Part shown: positions 25,076 to 34,048 of the stretch, in pieces | How the letters are laid out: each line of letters starts with the position of its first letter | Numbering within the stretch: position 1 is the first letter of the stretch | Assembly: GCA_021325555.1 (NCBI GenBank) | Contig: JAJPGY010000039.1 | Coordinates: 153,750-217,749 of the forward strand | Origin: Pseudomonadota bacterium | GTDB taxonomy: Bacteria; Cyanobacteriota; Vampirovibrionia; Obscuribacterales; Obscuribacteraceae | DNA: 64,000 bases | Reading direction: 5' to 3' | The notes under the pieces: model-generated | Database searches by the model: none | What the model saw: the letters and a program-made list of their open reading frames with translations, nothing else | Told to the model about the DNA's origin: nothing | Made by a program: the position numbers and the translations under genes

Positions 25076-27307
25076 TTAGCAGGGACCGCTGTGCTTGCAA
25101 CCGCCGGTGTTCTCGCACTGGCAGTCTGTGGGTATGGTCACTGTGTCGCCGCTTGCGCTGTAGTTGATGTTTACGTTCTGCGTCTGGGTGACACCGGGGC
25201 AGCAGTTGGTGTTTACCGCGCCCATGTTCACCACGCCCAGGAGGTTGTTGTACCCGCTGCTGGGCGTCCAGGCGAACCAGGTGGCGATGCACATCGGGCT
25301 CTCGTCGTCGTACGGGTGGGGGAATCCCCAGTCTCCGGAGACGTCGTAGATTTTGTCATCAAGCGGCCCGGTCTGGGTGATGGCGGTCGGGTGCGGTGGC
25401 GTCTTGCCGTCCGGCGCCTGCCCCATGAAGTCCTTCAGCCAGGGGGCATCGGCGACCGCGTCGCTTGCCGCCTTCAACACCATGCCCTTGGCGTTGGCGC
25501 TGTAGTAGATGAACGCCTGGCCGCCCATGGGAACGTAGTTCTGACCGAGAAGGGCGGACAGGTTGCCGTCCCAGTTCGGGTAGATCTCGTAAATTCGCTG
25601 CACCATGGCCTTGTAAATCGGGTAGGTCGGCGCGCCCGGGGTCGGATCGAACTGCAGCCTCGCCCCGCTGTCCGTGGTGACCATGAAGTTGGGGCTGGCC
25701 AGCGAGCTTCTGCCACCGGGCAAGGTGGCAACGCCGGACTGGGAGGTGGTGAATGTGGCATCGGCACCGGTGGCGCGCTGGCTGAGCATGCTCAGGTTGA
25801 CGATGTTGGCCACGTGAACGCTGGCGCCGTTGCTGCCGGTCGCCTGCGCCGGCGGGATGTTGTACGCTGCCTCGATTGGCGGACGCGCATCCAGACCACG
25901 CGGGTCACCGGTCCCGTAGCCGGCGTTTTTCATGTCCTGGTTGGCCACGCTGCCCGGATCATCGAGCCCGGACTGGGAGTCAGTATTGTCGATCGGTGTG
26001 GGCGCGCCGCCGACCACCGGGCCGAAGCCGTCGATGGCGCCGCAGTTCGCCTGGTCCACGCCGCCCAGTCCGATGGTGTCTTTGGATGTGACCTGGACGC
26101 CGACGCTGAGCGCGCTGCAATCAGGCTTTTTGCCGGCCTTGTTGGCGTCCACGATGTCCTGGAGGTATTTAACCGTGTCGTTGGTATCGTTTACCCCGAT
26201 GAAGTAAGGAAGCGCTTTGCCCTTGCTGGTCGGGTAAAACTGGGGGTCGTTCATGACATAGACAAACACATCCTTCGAGCCGGCCGCGGCACCGGAAGCA
26301 GCCGAGGGCGGGCCGTTCTCGAGCCGGATGAAGCCGTGAGGAATGGATGCCTGGAAAACCTGGTCGAGCGGCTCGACGATGGCGAAGGCTGTCCAGTTGC
26401 TGGTCTTGCTATCGACGGCGCTGACGGCCTGGCCGGAAAGCGAGATCGCGTTCGGTACAGGTTTCTGCCAGTTGAAGGAATTCGATCCCGCCGACGGGTT
26501 GGAATTGGCTGCGAAGTCCGAGCTTGACACCAGGTGCGCCTGGGCCATCGGATGCAGCGGCAGAAAATAGGTATTTGGAAATGTGCTGTCGTTCTGGCTC
26601 GGCGTGATGCCGTCCTTGTACCCGAAGAAAAAGTTGCCCGAGCTGCCGCCGGGGCCGGGTGCCGAGGCGGTCCAACTGCCGTTGTTGTTGTTCCACATGC
26701 TCGATTGCCCGGTGCTCGGGTCATAATCAGGCATCTGCTTGGCGGTGATTGAGATGTTGGAGACATCGCCTCTCTCCATGTAAGAGAAGCTGGGGGTCCC
26801 CGTGGCGCTGAGGGTGCCCTTGCCGGTCAACTCCCCGGTCGGGTCCTGGGCTGCCAGAGCGTTGAAGAATTGCGAAAGCTGACCGGCGCTGGACAGCTGG
26901 GCTGTCAGCCCGTTGGCCACAAGCTGGGCCGCATCGGCGACCTGCTTGGCGTCACTGGTGGCGCCGTTGTCGGCGCCGTCGTCGGCCATCTGTTTGGCGT
27001 TCAACGAAACGAGGAAGGACTGGGCCATCACCCGGTTGATATTTCTCAGGTTGATCCCGTTGGTGCTGGGGTCCGCGATGCCGTTGAACTGCTCCTGGGC
27101 TCCCTTGAGGGGCAGGTTATAGTTGATGCCTACCAGGGCCGAACGGGCCAGCCCGAGGTTGCCCACATCGGCTGCTCGCTGAGTCTGCTCGCCGCCGGTG
27201 AACATGTTGATAAGCATCACCGCTCCCACGGCCGCCACTGCCAGCACGATAAGTGATGCCAACACAAGCACGATGCTTGCACCTGTTGCCGTGCGCCGGT
27301 AAATCAT
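25076..27307 (-). CDS. TadG-like Flp pilus assembly protein
   Basis: A 743-residue exported protein. The ATG at 27307 has GGAGGTCC at good distance; the open frame upstream is not coding-like. The N-terminus RRTATGASIVLVLASLIVLA plus VGAVMLINMFTGGEQTQRA is the TadE/TadG-type single transmembrane helix followed by the QTQRAAD segment of TadG-like proteins. The large remaining part is periplasmic, rich in Asn, Ser, Thr and Gly, and may include a von Willebrand-like or beta-rich domain. It heads a minus-strand operon divergent from two TadE-like genes. No CpaF ATPase, secretin or prepilin peptidase gene is in the window. Confidence 0.7.
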   Translation of the reverse strand: MIYRRTATGASIVLVLASLIVLAVAAVGAVMLINMFTGGEQTQRAADVGNLGLARSALVGINYNLPLKGAQEQFNGIADPSTNGINLRNINRVMAQSFLVSLNAKQMADDGADNGATSDAKQVADAAQLVANGLTAQLSSAGQLSQFFNALAAQDPTGELTGKGTLSATGTPSFSYMERGDVSNISITAKQMPDYDPSTGQSSMWNNNNGSWTASAPGPGGSSGNFFFGYKDGITPSQNDSTFPNTYFLPLHPMAQAHLVSSSDFAANSNPSAGSNSFNWQKPVPNAISLSGQAVSAVDSKTSNWTAFAIVEPLDQVFQASIPHGFIRLENGPPSAASGAAAGSKDVFVYVMNDPQFYPTSKGKALPYFIGVNDTNDTVKYLQDIVDANKAGKKPDCSALSVGVQVTSKDTIGLGGVDQANCGAIDGFGPVVGGAPTPIDNTDSQSGLDDPGSVANQDMKNAGYGTGDPRGLDARPPIEAAYNIPPAQATGSNGASVHVANIVNLSMLSQRATGADATFTTSQSGVATLPGGRSSLASPNFMVTTDSGARLQFDPTPGAPTYPIYKAMVQRIYEIYPNWDGNLSALLGQNYVPMGGQAFIYYSANAKGMVLKAASDAVADAPWLKDFMGQAPDGKTPPHPTAITQTGPLDDKIYDVSGDWGFPHPYDDESPMCIATWFAWTPSSGYNNLLGVVNMGAVNTNCCPGVTQTQNVNINYSASGDTVTIPTDCQCENTGGCKHSGPC

Positions 27308-27677
27308 AATTCGAGGACCTCCAATGCTGGTAAGTATTTGTGTCGGGGCCGAGACCGGCAAAGCCGACCAGAGCCAGCCGCCGTGAGGCGGAAAAACGCT
27401 ATGGCATAAAAGCACACCACGCAATCGGCGCTTGCAAAGCACCGCACAAAATATATCACTTGGAAAAGCGATGCGCTATATGCCCACCGCTCGTCCAGAG
27501 TAGTCACATTATAAGCGGTTAATGTTTGCCTGACAAGGGGGCAAATCGAATTTTTTGTAATTCGGCTGGCCGATGCCTGTCTGTTTTGCCAATTCTCGCC
27601 AACCAGCGGCAATCCGCGATAGTCTATCGGCGCCACGGGTATAATCGATGGTGACAACGGCGCTAGGAGAAGGGTTC
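27308..27677. other. Divergent promoter region of the pseudopilin cluster
   Basis: This 370-bp gap separates the leftward TadG-like operon from the rightward TadE-like pair. A perfect TATAAT at 27640-27645 should start transcription near 27652; this excludes the ATG at 27648 as start and supports the GTG at 27678. Relatively AT-rich sequence around 27420-27570 (including TTATAAG near 27510) may hold the leftward promoter. Confidence 0.5.
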
Positions 27678-28256
27678 GTGAAAACAGCAAGGCGAGGGAT
27701 GCGCGGCAGTGCCATTGCCGAAATGGGGCCGGCCCTCATCCTTTTATTTATTGTGATCCTCTTCCCCATGCTCGACCTGATCGGGCTGGCGTTGAAGTAC
27801 GCGGACTGCTACTACCTTTTCAATGCGCTCGTCCGCGAGGCCGGCGTGGGAACGACTGTCGTCGAGAAGACGAGTGTCTCGGGCACCCCCACCGGCGAGA
27901 TCAAATGTTATGACATCACTTGCAGCACCGATAATGTTCCTCCCCCGACCGGCAGGGGGTCGATGCAGCTCATCATCTCGAACTGGCAAAAGTCTGGCCT
28001 CGGCATCTTCGCCAACGTGGTTCCCGGGTCGATTACCCAGACGGCAAGCGTGAACTGCACCGAAGGGTCACCGAATGCGCGGTGGGTGCACGTGCAGATG
28101 AATGTGAGCTGCAACCCGTTCCTCAAACTGCCGCTGCCCGGCCAGATACCTGGCCTCACCGCGCCTGCTACCTTCCAATTCAACGGGGCCTCGGTGGTAG
28201 AAAACGACCTCAATTATCAATCCCCCAGTCTTACAAACTGCACCTCATGTTCCTAG
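27678..28256 (+). CDS. TadE-like pseudopilin
   Basis: A 192-residue protein. The GTG at 27678 is chosen for its ribosome binding site AGGAGAAGGG and a TATAAT at 27640. Its N-terminus MRGSAIAEMGPALILLFIVI is the TadE signature (basic residues, then a Glu before the hydrophobic helix). The exported part has five cysteines (KCYDITC, VNCTEG, VSCNPF, NCTSC) that could form disulfides. It is followed 6 bp later by a second TadE-like gene. Such proteins are minor pseudopilins of Tad/Flp pilus or related secretion machines. Confidence 0.75.
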   Translation: MKTARRGMRGSAIAEMGPALILLFIVILFPMLDLIGLALKYADCYYLFNALVREAGVGTTVVEKTSVSGTPTGEIKCYDITCSTDNVPPPTGRGSMQLIISNWQKSGLGIFANVVPGSITQTASVNCTEGSPNARWVHVQMNVSCNPFLKLPLPGQIPGLTAPATFQFNGASVVENDLNYQSPSLTNCTSCS

Positions 28257-28262
28257 CTATCT

Positions 28263-28724
28263 ATGCGTAATCGAGCTACTAAGGGAGCAAAGGCTCAAAG
28301 CCTGGTCGAGACCGTGGCCGGGCTGTGCATTCTCGTGCCTGTCCTGCTCGCCCTGTTGGATATCGGCGTGGTCATGATAGCCGGCACCATTGCCAACAAC
28401 CTGGCCAAGCAGGCGGCGAGGGCAGCCGCCAATGTAGTGCAGACAAACTCCACTGCCGCCAATAACGCCGTTCAAGAGGTGCAAAAGAGGTTCCCTCCGT
28501 CATCCATGTTTCCGAAGGCCACCCTGACTTTGCAGGGCTATGATGCGAGCAAGCCGCCGACAAATTACGGCTACGGCTCCAATATCACCGTGATCGCCGA
28601 CGTCACCGTGAACTTGCCGGTGCCCATCCCGATGCTTAACGTGGGGCCGACGGTGGATATCAAGACGCAATCGACCGAGCCGGTGCTGATGAGCACGCAG
28701 GGAATCACCCCGGCCGCTCCCTGA
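28263..28724 (+). CDS. TadE-like pseudopilin
   Basis: A 153-residue protein with the TadE pattern: short basic N-terminus with KGAKAQSLVETVAGLCILVP and a long transmembrane helix, then IAGTIANNLAKQAARAAANV, the helical stalk common to TadE/TadF. The exported end is a small beta-rich domain (ITVIADVTVNLPVPIPM). Its start lies 6 bp behind the preceding stop, so the two are co-translated. No prepilin peptidase consensus is obvious beyond the Glu at the helix start. Confidence 0.72.
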   Translation: MRNRATKGAKAQSLVETVAGLCILVPVLLALLDIGVVMIAGTIANNLAKQAARAAANVVQTNSTAANNAVQEVQKRFPPSSMFPKATLTLQGYDASKPPTNYGYGSNITVIADVTVNLPVPIPMLNVGPTVDIKTQSTEPVLMSTQGITPAAP

Positions 28725-28856
28725 ACCAGGCAGAAAGGACGGACGACCCGGGCTGCCCGCCCGTCGCATCTTCCCACCGAGGGGGAGGCTCCTTGCTTGT
28801 GGAATCACGCGGCGGCCTGTATGTTGTACTGATCATAGCGGTCACGGGGGACGAGC

Positions 28857-30299
28857 GTGGATAGCGGCGGAGCGGTCGAGCCAGGGCGGGGGCGCTCGCT
28901 CATCGAAGAGCAGGACCACACGGGCGATGTGGTGCCGCTTTCCGAGCGGCGCGGGCCCGTCACCATGGGGCTTTTGTGGTTGACCATGGTCACCGGCTTT
29001 CCGACCGTGCTTGCCGGCTTCGACTGGTATAAGGCCGGGTTCACGCTGCCGCAGGTGATCCAGTGCGTTGTCGTCAGCTGCGCGGTCCTGCTCGCCTACT
29101 CAATTCCGGCCACGCTCCTGGGGGCCCGCAGCGGGCAGACCTACGGGCTGCTGAGCCGGGGCGTCTTCGGGCGCTGGGGCTCCTTCCTGGTCTCGCTCAA
29201 CCTCGTCTGGATCTCCATCGGCTGGTACGGCTTGAATGCCATCTTCCTGGCCGAGGGTCTCAAAGGGCTTTACCACTGGCCGGTGCCGACGGCAATTCTG
29301 GCGGTGGCGCTGGCCGTGGCCATGGCCGTCAATAACCTCTTCGGCTTCAGCGGCATCGCCAATTTCGCCCGCTACGTGGCCGCGCCGGTCCTGGTCGTCT
29401 GGGTCGGCTGCACCTTCTGGAAGGCCATGCTGAGCTGCCCGGCGGCCGCGCTTGCCGCCGCGCCGCACGAGCCGTTTCCGCAGGGGCTCACCGTCATCTC
29501 CTCTTTCGTGATCGGCTATAGCGTCTGGGGAAACGAGGCCGACTACTGGCGCTACGGGAAGCCGAAGACGAGCTACTCGGTGATACCGCTTGTGGTGTCA
29601 CTCATCATCGGCCAGGTGATCTTTCCGGCGGCCGGCTGGATGCTGGCCCGCCTGACCGGAATCACCGACTATGGCGCGGCTACGGCCCTCATGAACAACT
29701 ACGCTTTTGGCGGCTGCGCGGCGGTTGCGGCCATCGTGCTGGCGGTCACCTATTTTGCCGTCAACGACTCCGGGCTCTACGGGGTGATCAATGCCCTGGA
29801 GAACATCCGCGAGATGCCGCGCAAGAAAATGGTCGTTCTCATGACGGCAAGCGGCGCCGCGGTATCGGCGGCGCTCTCCTTCACCAGCCGCCCGTTCGAG
29901 CTGGTGGCAACCGTCTCATGCATCATGCTGCCCTGCGCAACCGTGATCATGATGGCCGAGTGGCTCCTGCTCGCGCGCATTTTCAAGCTGCCGGTCAGCT
30001 TCGATCGGGTGGTCCGGTTCGATGAGGTGCCGCGGGTAAAGCTGCCGGCGGTGGCGGCGCTGCTGGCCGGCTACGCGGCCGGCTTGGCCACGTCGGGGCT
30101 TGTGCCCGGGACAGAAGCCTGGCATGTGGGCGTGTGCTCCCTGCAAGCCTGGCTGGCCAGCCTGGTCGTCTACCTGCCCCTGCGCTGGTGGCAGCAGCGC
30201 CGGCATGTCGCCGAGAGCCGGAAGCTGGTGCACCGGCTGCTGGACCTGGCGGATGGCGCCGTCCCGGCCGCGCGCGGTACCGGTCCCCACCGGCCCTGA
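28857..30299 (+). CDS. NCS1 family purine/cytosine permease
   Basis: A 480-residue transporter with 12 hydrophobic segments and NCS1 features: LWLTMVTGFPTVLAGFDWYK, IPATLLGARSGQTYGLLSR, GVFGRWGSFLVSL, SVWGNEADYWRYGKP (the substrate/cation site region), and a TYFAVNDSGLYGVINALENI segment. The GTG start at 28857 follows GGGGGAC. CodB-type permeases import cytosine with a cation; purines, allantoin, thiamine or hydantoins are possible substrates. The convergent gene ends 4 bp beyond its stop. Confidence 0.88.
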   Translation: MDSGGAVEPGRGRSLIEEQDHTGDVVPLSERRGPVTMGLLWLTMVTGFPTVLAGFDWYKAGFTLPQVIQCVVVSCAVLLAYSIPATLLGARSGQTYGLLSRGVFGRWGSFLVSLNLVWISIGWYGLNAIFLAEGLKGLYHWPVPTAILAVALAVAMAVNNLFGFSGIANFARYVAAPVLVVWVGCTFWKAMLSCPAAALAAAPHEPFPQGLTVISSFVIGYSVWGNEADYWRYGKPKTSYSVIPLVVSLIIGQVIFPAAGWMLARLTGITDYGAATALMNNYAFGGCAAVAAIVLAVTYFAVNDSGLYGVINALENIREMPRKKMVVLMTASGAAVSAALSFTSRPFELVATVSCIMLPCATVIMMAEWLLLARIFKLPVSFDRVVRFDEVPRVKLPAVAALLAGYAAGLATSGLVPGTEAWHVGVCSLQAWLASLVVYLPLRWWQQRRHVAESRKLVHRLLDLADGAVPAARGTGPHRP

Positions 30300-30302
30300 G
30301 CG

Positions 30303-31049
30303 TCACCACCGCCTGAGCTCTCCTTCCATGAGCGCTTTCCAGAGCGGCTTGCCCTGCTTGTCGTAATCGACGTCGAGAATTTTTACCTGCATGCGGCGCG
30401 GGCCGGTGATCTTGTAGAGCGCGGAGATCTCCGTGAATCCGCTGTGGAGCACTGCTCTTCTCTCCCTGTCCGCGATTGTCACCAGGTCTATTCTCGTTTG
30501 CTCTATGCGATTCGCCCCCAGCTCTTTGACGTCGTCGCGTACTGTCCGGGCCATGTTGGTGCCGCCCGGCACAAGGGCCGGGCCCTCGCCGGCGGTGAGC
30601 TGGACCTTCACCCCGTGCGGAAACCAGACATCGCTGGATTCGACCGCCGGGCCGCCGTCGGGCTGGTTGGCGAAGCGAATCGTCACCTGCCCCTTCTCGC
30701 CCTGGCGGAAAAAATGCTCTATCTGCCGGATGAACTCCTGGCAATAGGGCTCCGGGTGCAGCTCTGGGTAGACCGCCATCTGGGTCATGGTCACCCGGCC
30801 GTACCACTGCCCTGTGAGCCCGCCCGGAAGCTCTCCGGTGCGGGCCGCCCCGGCTGTGTAAGTGTCCGGCCGGCGGATGAGCCCGAGCAGCTCCGCGGGC
30901 AGCACCGGCTCGGCGCCGCCGGCAAAAGTCTCCACCCGCCCCGTGAGAGGCTGCCCGGCGCCCGCCCCCTGTGCGCTGGCTGGCAGAGCCGCTGGCGCGA
31001 GGAAGGGCAGAAGGCCTATTAGGATCGTCAGAGCGGAAGAAAAGCGCAT
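30303..31049 (-). CDS. Hypothetical secreted protein
   Basis: A 248-residue protein from the ATG at 31049; the frame extends 13 codons further but the signal peptide (FSSALTILIGLLPFLAPAALPASAQ) fits this start. The mature part carries GLTGQWYGRVTMTQMAVYPE, LHPEPYCQEFIRQIEHFFRQG and RFANQPDGGP..ESSDVWFPHG, with a beta-rich C-terminal part and charged residues. The opening GLTGQWYGR resembles small calycin-like or lipocalin-type domains, but I cannot assign a family. It faces away from the kinase gene. Confidence 0.6.
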   Translation of the reverse strand: MRFSSALTILIGLLPFLAPAALPASAQGAGAGQPLTGRVETFAGGAEPVLPAELLGLIRRPDTYTAGAARTGELPGGLTGQWYGRVTMTQMAVYPELHPEPYCQEFIRQIEHFFRQGEKGQVTIRFANQPDGGPAVESSDVWFPHGVKVQLTAGEGPALVPGGTNMARTVRDDVKELGANRIEQTRIDLVTIADRERRAVLHSGFTEISALYKITGPRRMQVKILDVDYDKQGKPLWKALMEGELRRW

Positions 31050-31414
31050 GATCGACCATGATTGTCGATGACCGGGGCACCGTGTCAAGCGGCCTCTTGC
31101 CTGTCCGTGGCGCTAAAGCAGGGACGGCTGATTTAAAACGTCTCAGGCTGCGCCTCTGCCCTGTGCTGGTGCCGGTCTGCCGGCCGCTTCCGGCCGCCTT
31201 TACTGCTGCCTGCCGATGATGCTGATTGGCCAGACCGATATCGCCGGCGGTGCGATGGCCGCAACCGGCGGCCGGACGCCCATACCTTTTCTGTCTTGTC
31301 ATCTACTACATCCTGCAGCAGGCAAATGGAGCGGATACCAGTACCTACACCGACCCGCTTGCGGATATGATGGGGTATTAGTCGCTCAGCGGGAATGGGG
31401 GCCGGGTTTCGGCT
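31050..31414. other. Divergent intergenic region before the kinase
   Basis: This gap holds promoters for the leftward secreted protein gene and the rightward kinase gene. TATGAT near 31366 is a candidate rightward -10. No ORF with a ribosome binding site is convincing; the kinase GTG itself lacks a good one. Confidence 0.35.
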
Positions 31415-33235
31415 GTGGTTTCAGAAAACACATCGGGCGCGGGGGTGCGTAAGCTATGCCTTACCTGCCGCAGGGAGTTCACCGGACCGATTACCAGGTG
31501 TCCGGATGACCAGATGAATCTGGTCGTCACCTCGGCCGAGGAGGCGACTGATCCGTTCGTGGGCACCGTGCTTGCCGACCGCTACGATATCCTTGCCGTT
31601 GCCGGGCGGGGCGGCATGGGCGTGGTCTACAAGGCCCGTCAGGAGCTCATCGACCGCATCGTCGCCATCAAGATGCTCAAATCCGATCTCACCAGCGACG
31701 ATCAAAGCGTGAGGCGTTTCCAGCTCGAGGCCAAGGCGGCGAGCCGACTCCATCACCCGAACGTGATCACAATTCACGACTTCGGCGTCGCCGGCAGCGG
31801 CCAGCCGTACATCGTCATGGACTTCATCGAAGGGGAGAGCCTGGCCGACATCATCAAGCGCGAGGGGCGGGTAAACATCCACCGGGCGGTGCCGATCTTT
31901 CTGCAGGCGTGCAGCGCCCTCGAGCACGCCCATCGCCAGCACGTCATCCACAGGGACGTCAAACCGAGCAACATCGTCCTCATCAAGACCGAGGATGAGG
32001 AGGCGACGGTCAAGGTGGTCGACTTCGGGATCGCCAAGCTGACCGCGCTGTCGGGGCAGGAGTCGCTGCACCTGACGAAAACCGGGGAGGTGTTCGGCAG
32101 CCCGATCTACATGAGCCCGGAGCAGTGCCGCGGGGAGACGCTGACCGCCGCCTCGGACATCTACTCCATGGGCGTCACCATGTACGAGGCGCTGGTCGGC
32201 TTCCCGCCCCTGGTGGGAAAGACGCTTGTGGACACCATGTCCAAGCACGTCAACGAGACGCCCCCCTCGCTGCGCTACGCTTACCCGGATCTCTGCGTGC
32301 CGGCTCCGATCGAGGCGATCATCTTGAAGGCCCTGGAGAAGGACAAGAACCTGCGCTACGAGTCGATGCTGGAGATGAAGGAGGCTCTGGAATTCGCCTA
32401 CAGGCAGTCTTTCCCGGAGGAGCTGCCCCCGGACGTCGCGCCGCAGGCGGTGTCACAAGCCCAGATGTCCATGCCGGGCGCTTCCGCCCGCGCGCAGAGC
32501 GAGCCGGTTTTGCCGCGGGGGCAGATGGCAGCTTTGCGCCAGGCCGCCTCGAGGCCTGCGACGCCGCCCTGGGTGCCGGCGCTGATTGGCGCCGTCGTCC
32601 TGGCGGTCGTGGCCGGCCTGGGCTGGTTCGCCTGGTCCACCATGGGCGGATCGGCGGCTACCGGGATTGTCTACTTCCTGCAGGATGGTGGAGATGAGGG
32701 CGTGCTGCACTTGTTCAGAACCGACAGGCACGAGCTCATGAAGCTCAGGTTCGGCCACCTGGACCGCAAGCAGCTGCAGGGCGGTCTGGGCGCAGCCAAC
32801 GGGGCGGTCTGGAATGTCGCCTACCATAGCGACAAGAGTGGCCTGGTCCTCGACAACGCCCGTTTTGACGCCGGGTTCGACGAGCCGGTGCAGGCGGCGG
32901 ACAGGCTGGTGCGCGGTCACTATCAGGAGCTGGCCAGGCAGCAGTACCGGCGAGCCTACGATGAGCTGAGTCCGGAGTGGCAACGACGACAATCCTACGA
33001 CGCTTTCGAGAAGGGCTGCGCGCGCCAGCGCTATGCGGCGGCAGCCGGGCAGGCGCCCACCGACGCGATCAAGATTGTCGAGCAGAAAAAGGGCCAGGTA
33101 ACGCTGCTGGCCGATCTCCGGTACTTCGTCGAGGGCGAAGACCGGTGCTACCGGTTTGTCGTAAAGAAGATCGACGACCGGTGGCGGATTGACAGGGTCG
33201 AGCCGGTGAGCCGCGAGGACTGGAACGCCGCCTGA
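31415..33235 (+). CDS. Transmembrane serine/threonine protein kinase with N-terminal zinc ribbon
   Basis: A 606-residue Hanks-type kinase. Residues 15-29 form a zinc-ribbon-like head (CLTC...CPDD). The kinase domain (about 57-330) is complete: GRGGMGVVYKA (64-74), Lys86, HRDVKPSN (179-186), DFGIAK (203-208), SPIYMSPEQC. Then come a linker with Gln/Ala/Ser, one transmembrane helix (VPALIGAVVLAVVAGLGWFA, near 391-410) and a periplasmic or external domain of about 190 residues, with no PASTA repeats. The outer domain ends in a DUF4864-like or ketosteroid-isomerase-like segment (REDWNAA tail). GTG start; weak ribosome binding site. Confidence 0.9.
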   Translation: MVSENTSGAGVRKLCLTCRREFTGPITRCPDDQMNLVVTSAEEATDPFVGTVLADRYDILAVAGRGGMGVVYKARQELIDRIVAIKMLKSDLTSDDQSVRRFQLEAKAASRLHHPNVITIHDFGVAGSGQPYIVMDFIEGESLADIIKREGRVNIHRAVPIFLQACSALEHAHRQHVIHRDVKPSNIVLIKTEDEEATVKVVDFGIAKLTALSGQESLHLTKTGEVFGSPIYMSPEQCRGETLTAASDIYSMGVTMYEALVGFPPLVGKTLVDTMSKHVNETPPSLRYAYPDLCVPAPIEAIILKALEKDKNLRYESMLEMKEALEFAYRQSFPEELPPDVAPQAVSQAQMSMPGASARAQSEPVLPRGQMAALRQAASRPATPPWVPALIGAVVLAVVAGLGWFAWSTMGGSAATGIVYFLQDGGDEGVLHLFRTDRHELMKLRFGHLDRKQLQGGLGAANGAVWNVAYHSDKSGLVLDNARFDAGFDEPVQAADRLVRGHYQELARQQYRRAYDELSPEWQRRQSYDAFEKGCARQRYAAAAGQAPTDAIKIVEQKKGQVTLLADLRYFVEGEDRCYRFVVKKIDDRWRIDRVEPVSREDWNAA

Positions 33236-33240
33236 AGCTG

Positions 33241-33759
33241 TCAGTTGAGCACGGTGGACAGCGGCTCCGGCTGGGGATCTTCCAGGTGCTCCAGCACGCG
33301 CTTGGCCTGGACGGTGATCTGCCCGTTGTTCTCCAGGATGGCGAAGTGAACGTGCTCGATGCTGCCAACGCCGTCGCGCCGGATGGCGGCCATCAGCTCG
33401 TGAAGGGTGATGTGCTCGCGGTCCAGGACCTCGTGGTCGACCCGCCCGTTGTGCACCAGTATCTGCGGCCGCCCCTCGATGAGCGCCTCCATCTTCTTGG
33501 AGCGATGGGTCAGGTAGCCGACTATCGAGTTGAGCGCGACCAGCGTCAGGCAAAGGATGATGCCGCCCGGGATCGAGTCGTCGGTGCCGACCATGGCGTT
33601 TTGCACGGCGTTGGCTATGACCAGCAGCAGGACCAGGTCAAACGGGGCCAGTTGCCCTACCTGCCGTTTGCCGGTGATTCGAAGCAAAACCAGCAGGAAC
33701 GCGTAGGTGAGGCTGGCGCGGACAACCAGGCACCACCACGGCTCGGACAGCTCCCACAT
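33241..33759 (-). CDS. DUF421 (YetF-like) membrane protein
   Basis: A 172-residue protein with three N-terminal transmembrane helices and a cytoplasmic DUF421 domain. Signature: YAFLLVLLRITGKRQVGQL, FDLVLLLVIANAVQNAMVG, then the small domain LIEGRPQILVHNGRVDHEVL with a REHITLHELMAAIR segment. The family is widespread and functionally vague; some members affect spore or stress traits. The ATG at 33759 is directly behind GGGAAGGGAG. It is convergent with the kinase gene, 5 bp apart. Confidence 0.88.
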   Translation of the reverse strand: MWELSEPWWCLVVRASLTYAFLLVLLRITGKRQVGQLAPFDLVLLLVIANAVQNAMVGTDDSIPGGIILCLTLVALNSIVGYLTHRSKKMEALIEGRPQILVHNGRVDHEVLDREHITLHELMAAIRRDGVGSIEHVHFAILENNGQITVQAKRVLEHLEDPQPEPLSTVLN

Positions 33760-33874
33760 CTCCCTTCCCCCGCGATCGACGAAGCCGGCGTCCTAGAATA
33801 CCACCAGGTTTTCAAGGCGCGCAGGTGAACTCTGTGTAACGATCGCCGGCCCCGCGCATCGGCAGCAGTTTGCC

Positions 33875-33896
33875 CAAAATTACTATAAACCATAAT
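33875..33896 (-). promoter_or_regulatory. Promoter-like element shared with 45055-45076
   Basis: On the minus strand TTATGGTTTATAGTAATTTT contains TATAGT (33887-33882), about 115 nt before the DUF421 start. Nineteen of 22 positions match the element at 45055-45076, which lies upstream of the glycosyltransferase gene in the same orientation. Confidence 0.45.
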
Positions 33897-33989
33897 AGAA
33901 GGACAACGAAAAAAATGACCTGATGTGGGAGCCTCGGTTGGGGATGCCGGCTACGAGGGGCAGATCACGCCTGGCAGCACGAGGACGTC

Positions 33990-34030
33990 GCTGCCGGGCC
34001 CGGCAGCCTTTCGGCAGCGGGCCCGGCAGC
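33990..34030 (-). terminator. Hairpin after leucyl aminopeptidase gene
   Basis: Perfect 13-bp arms (GCTGCCGGGCCCG and CGGGCCCGGCAGC) surround a 15-nt loop, 19 bp beyond the pepA stop codon. No T tract follows, so termination strength is uncertain. Confidence 0.5.
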
Positions 34031-34048
34031 TGTCCTGCCCGGAGAAGA

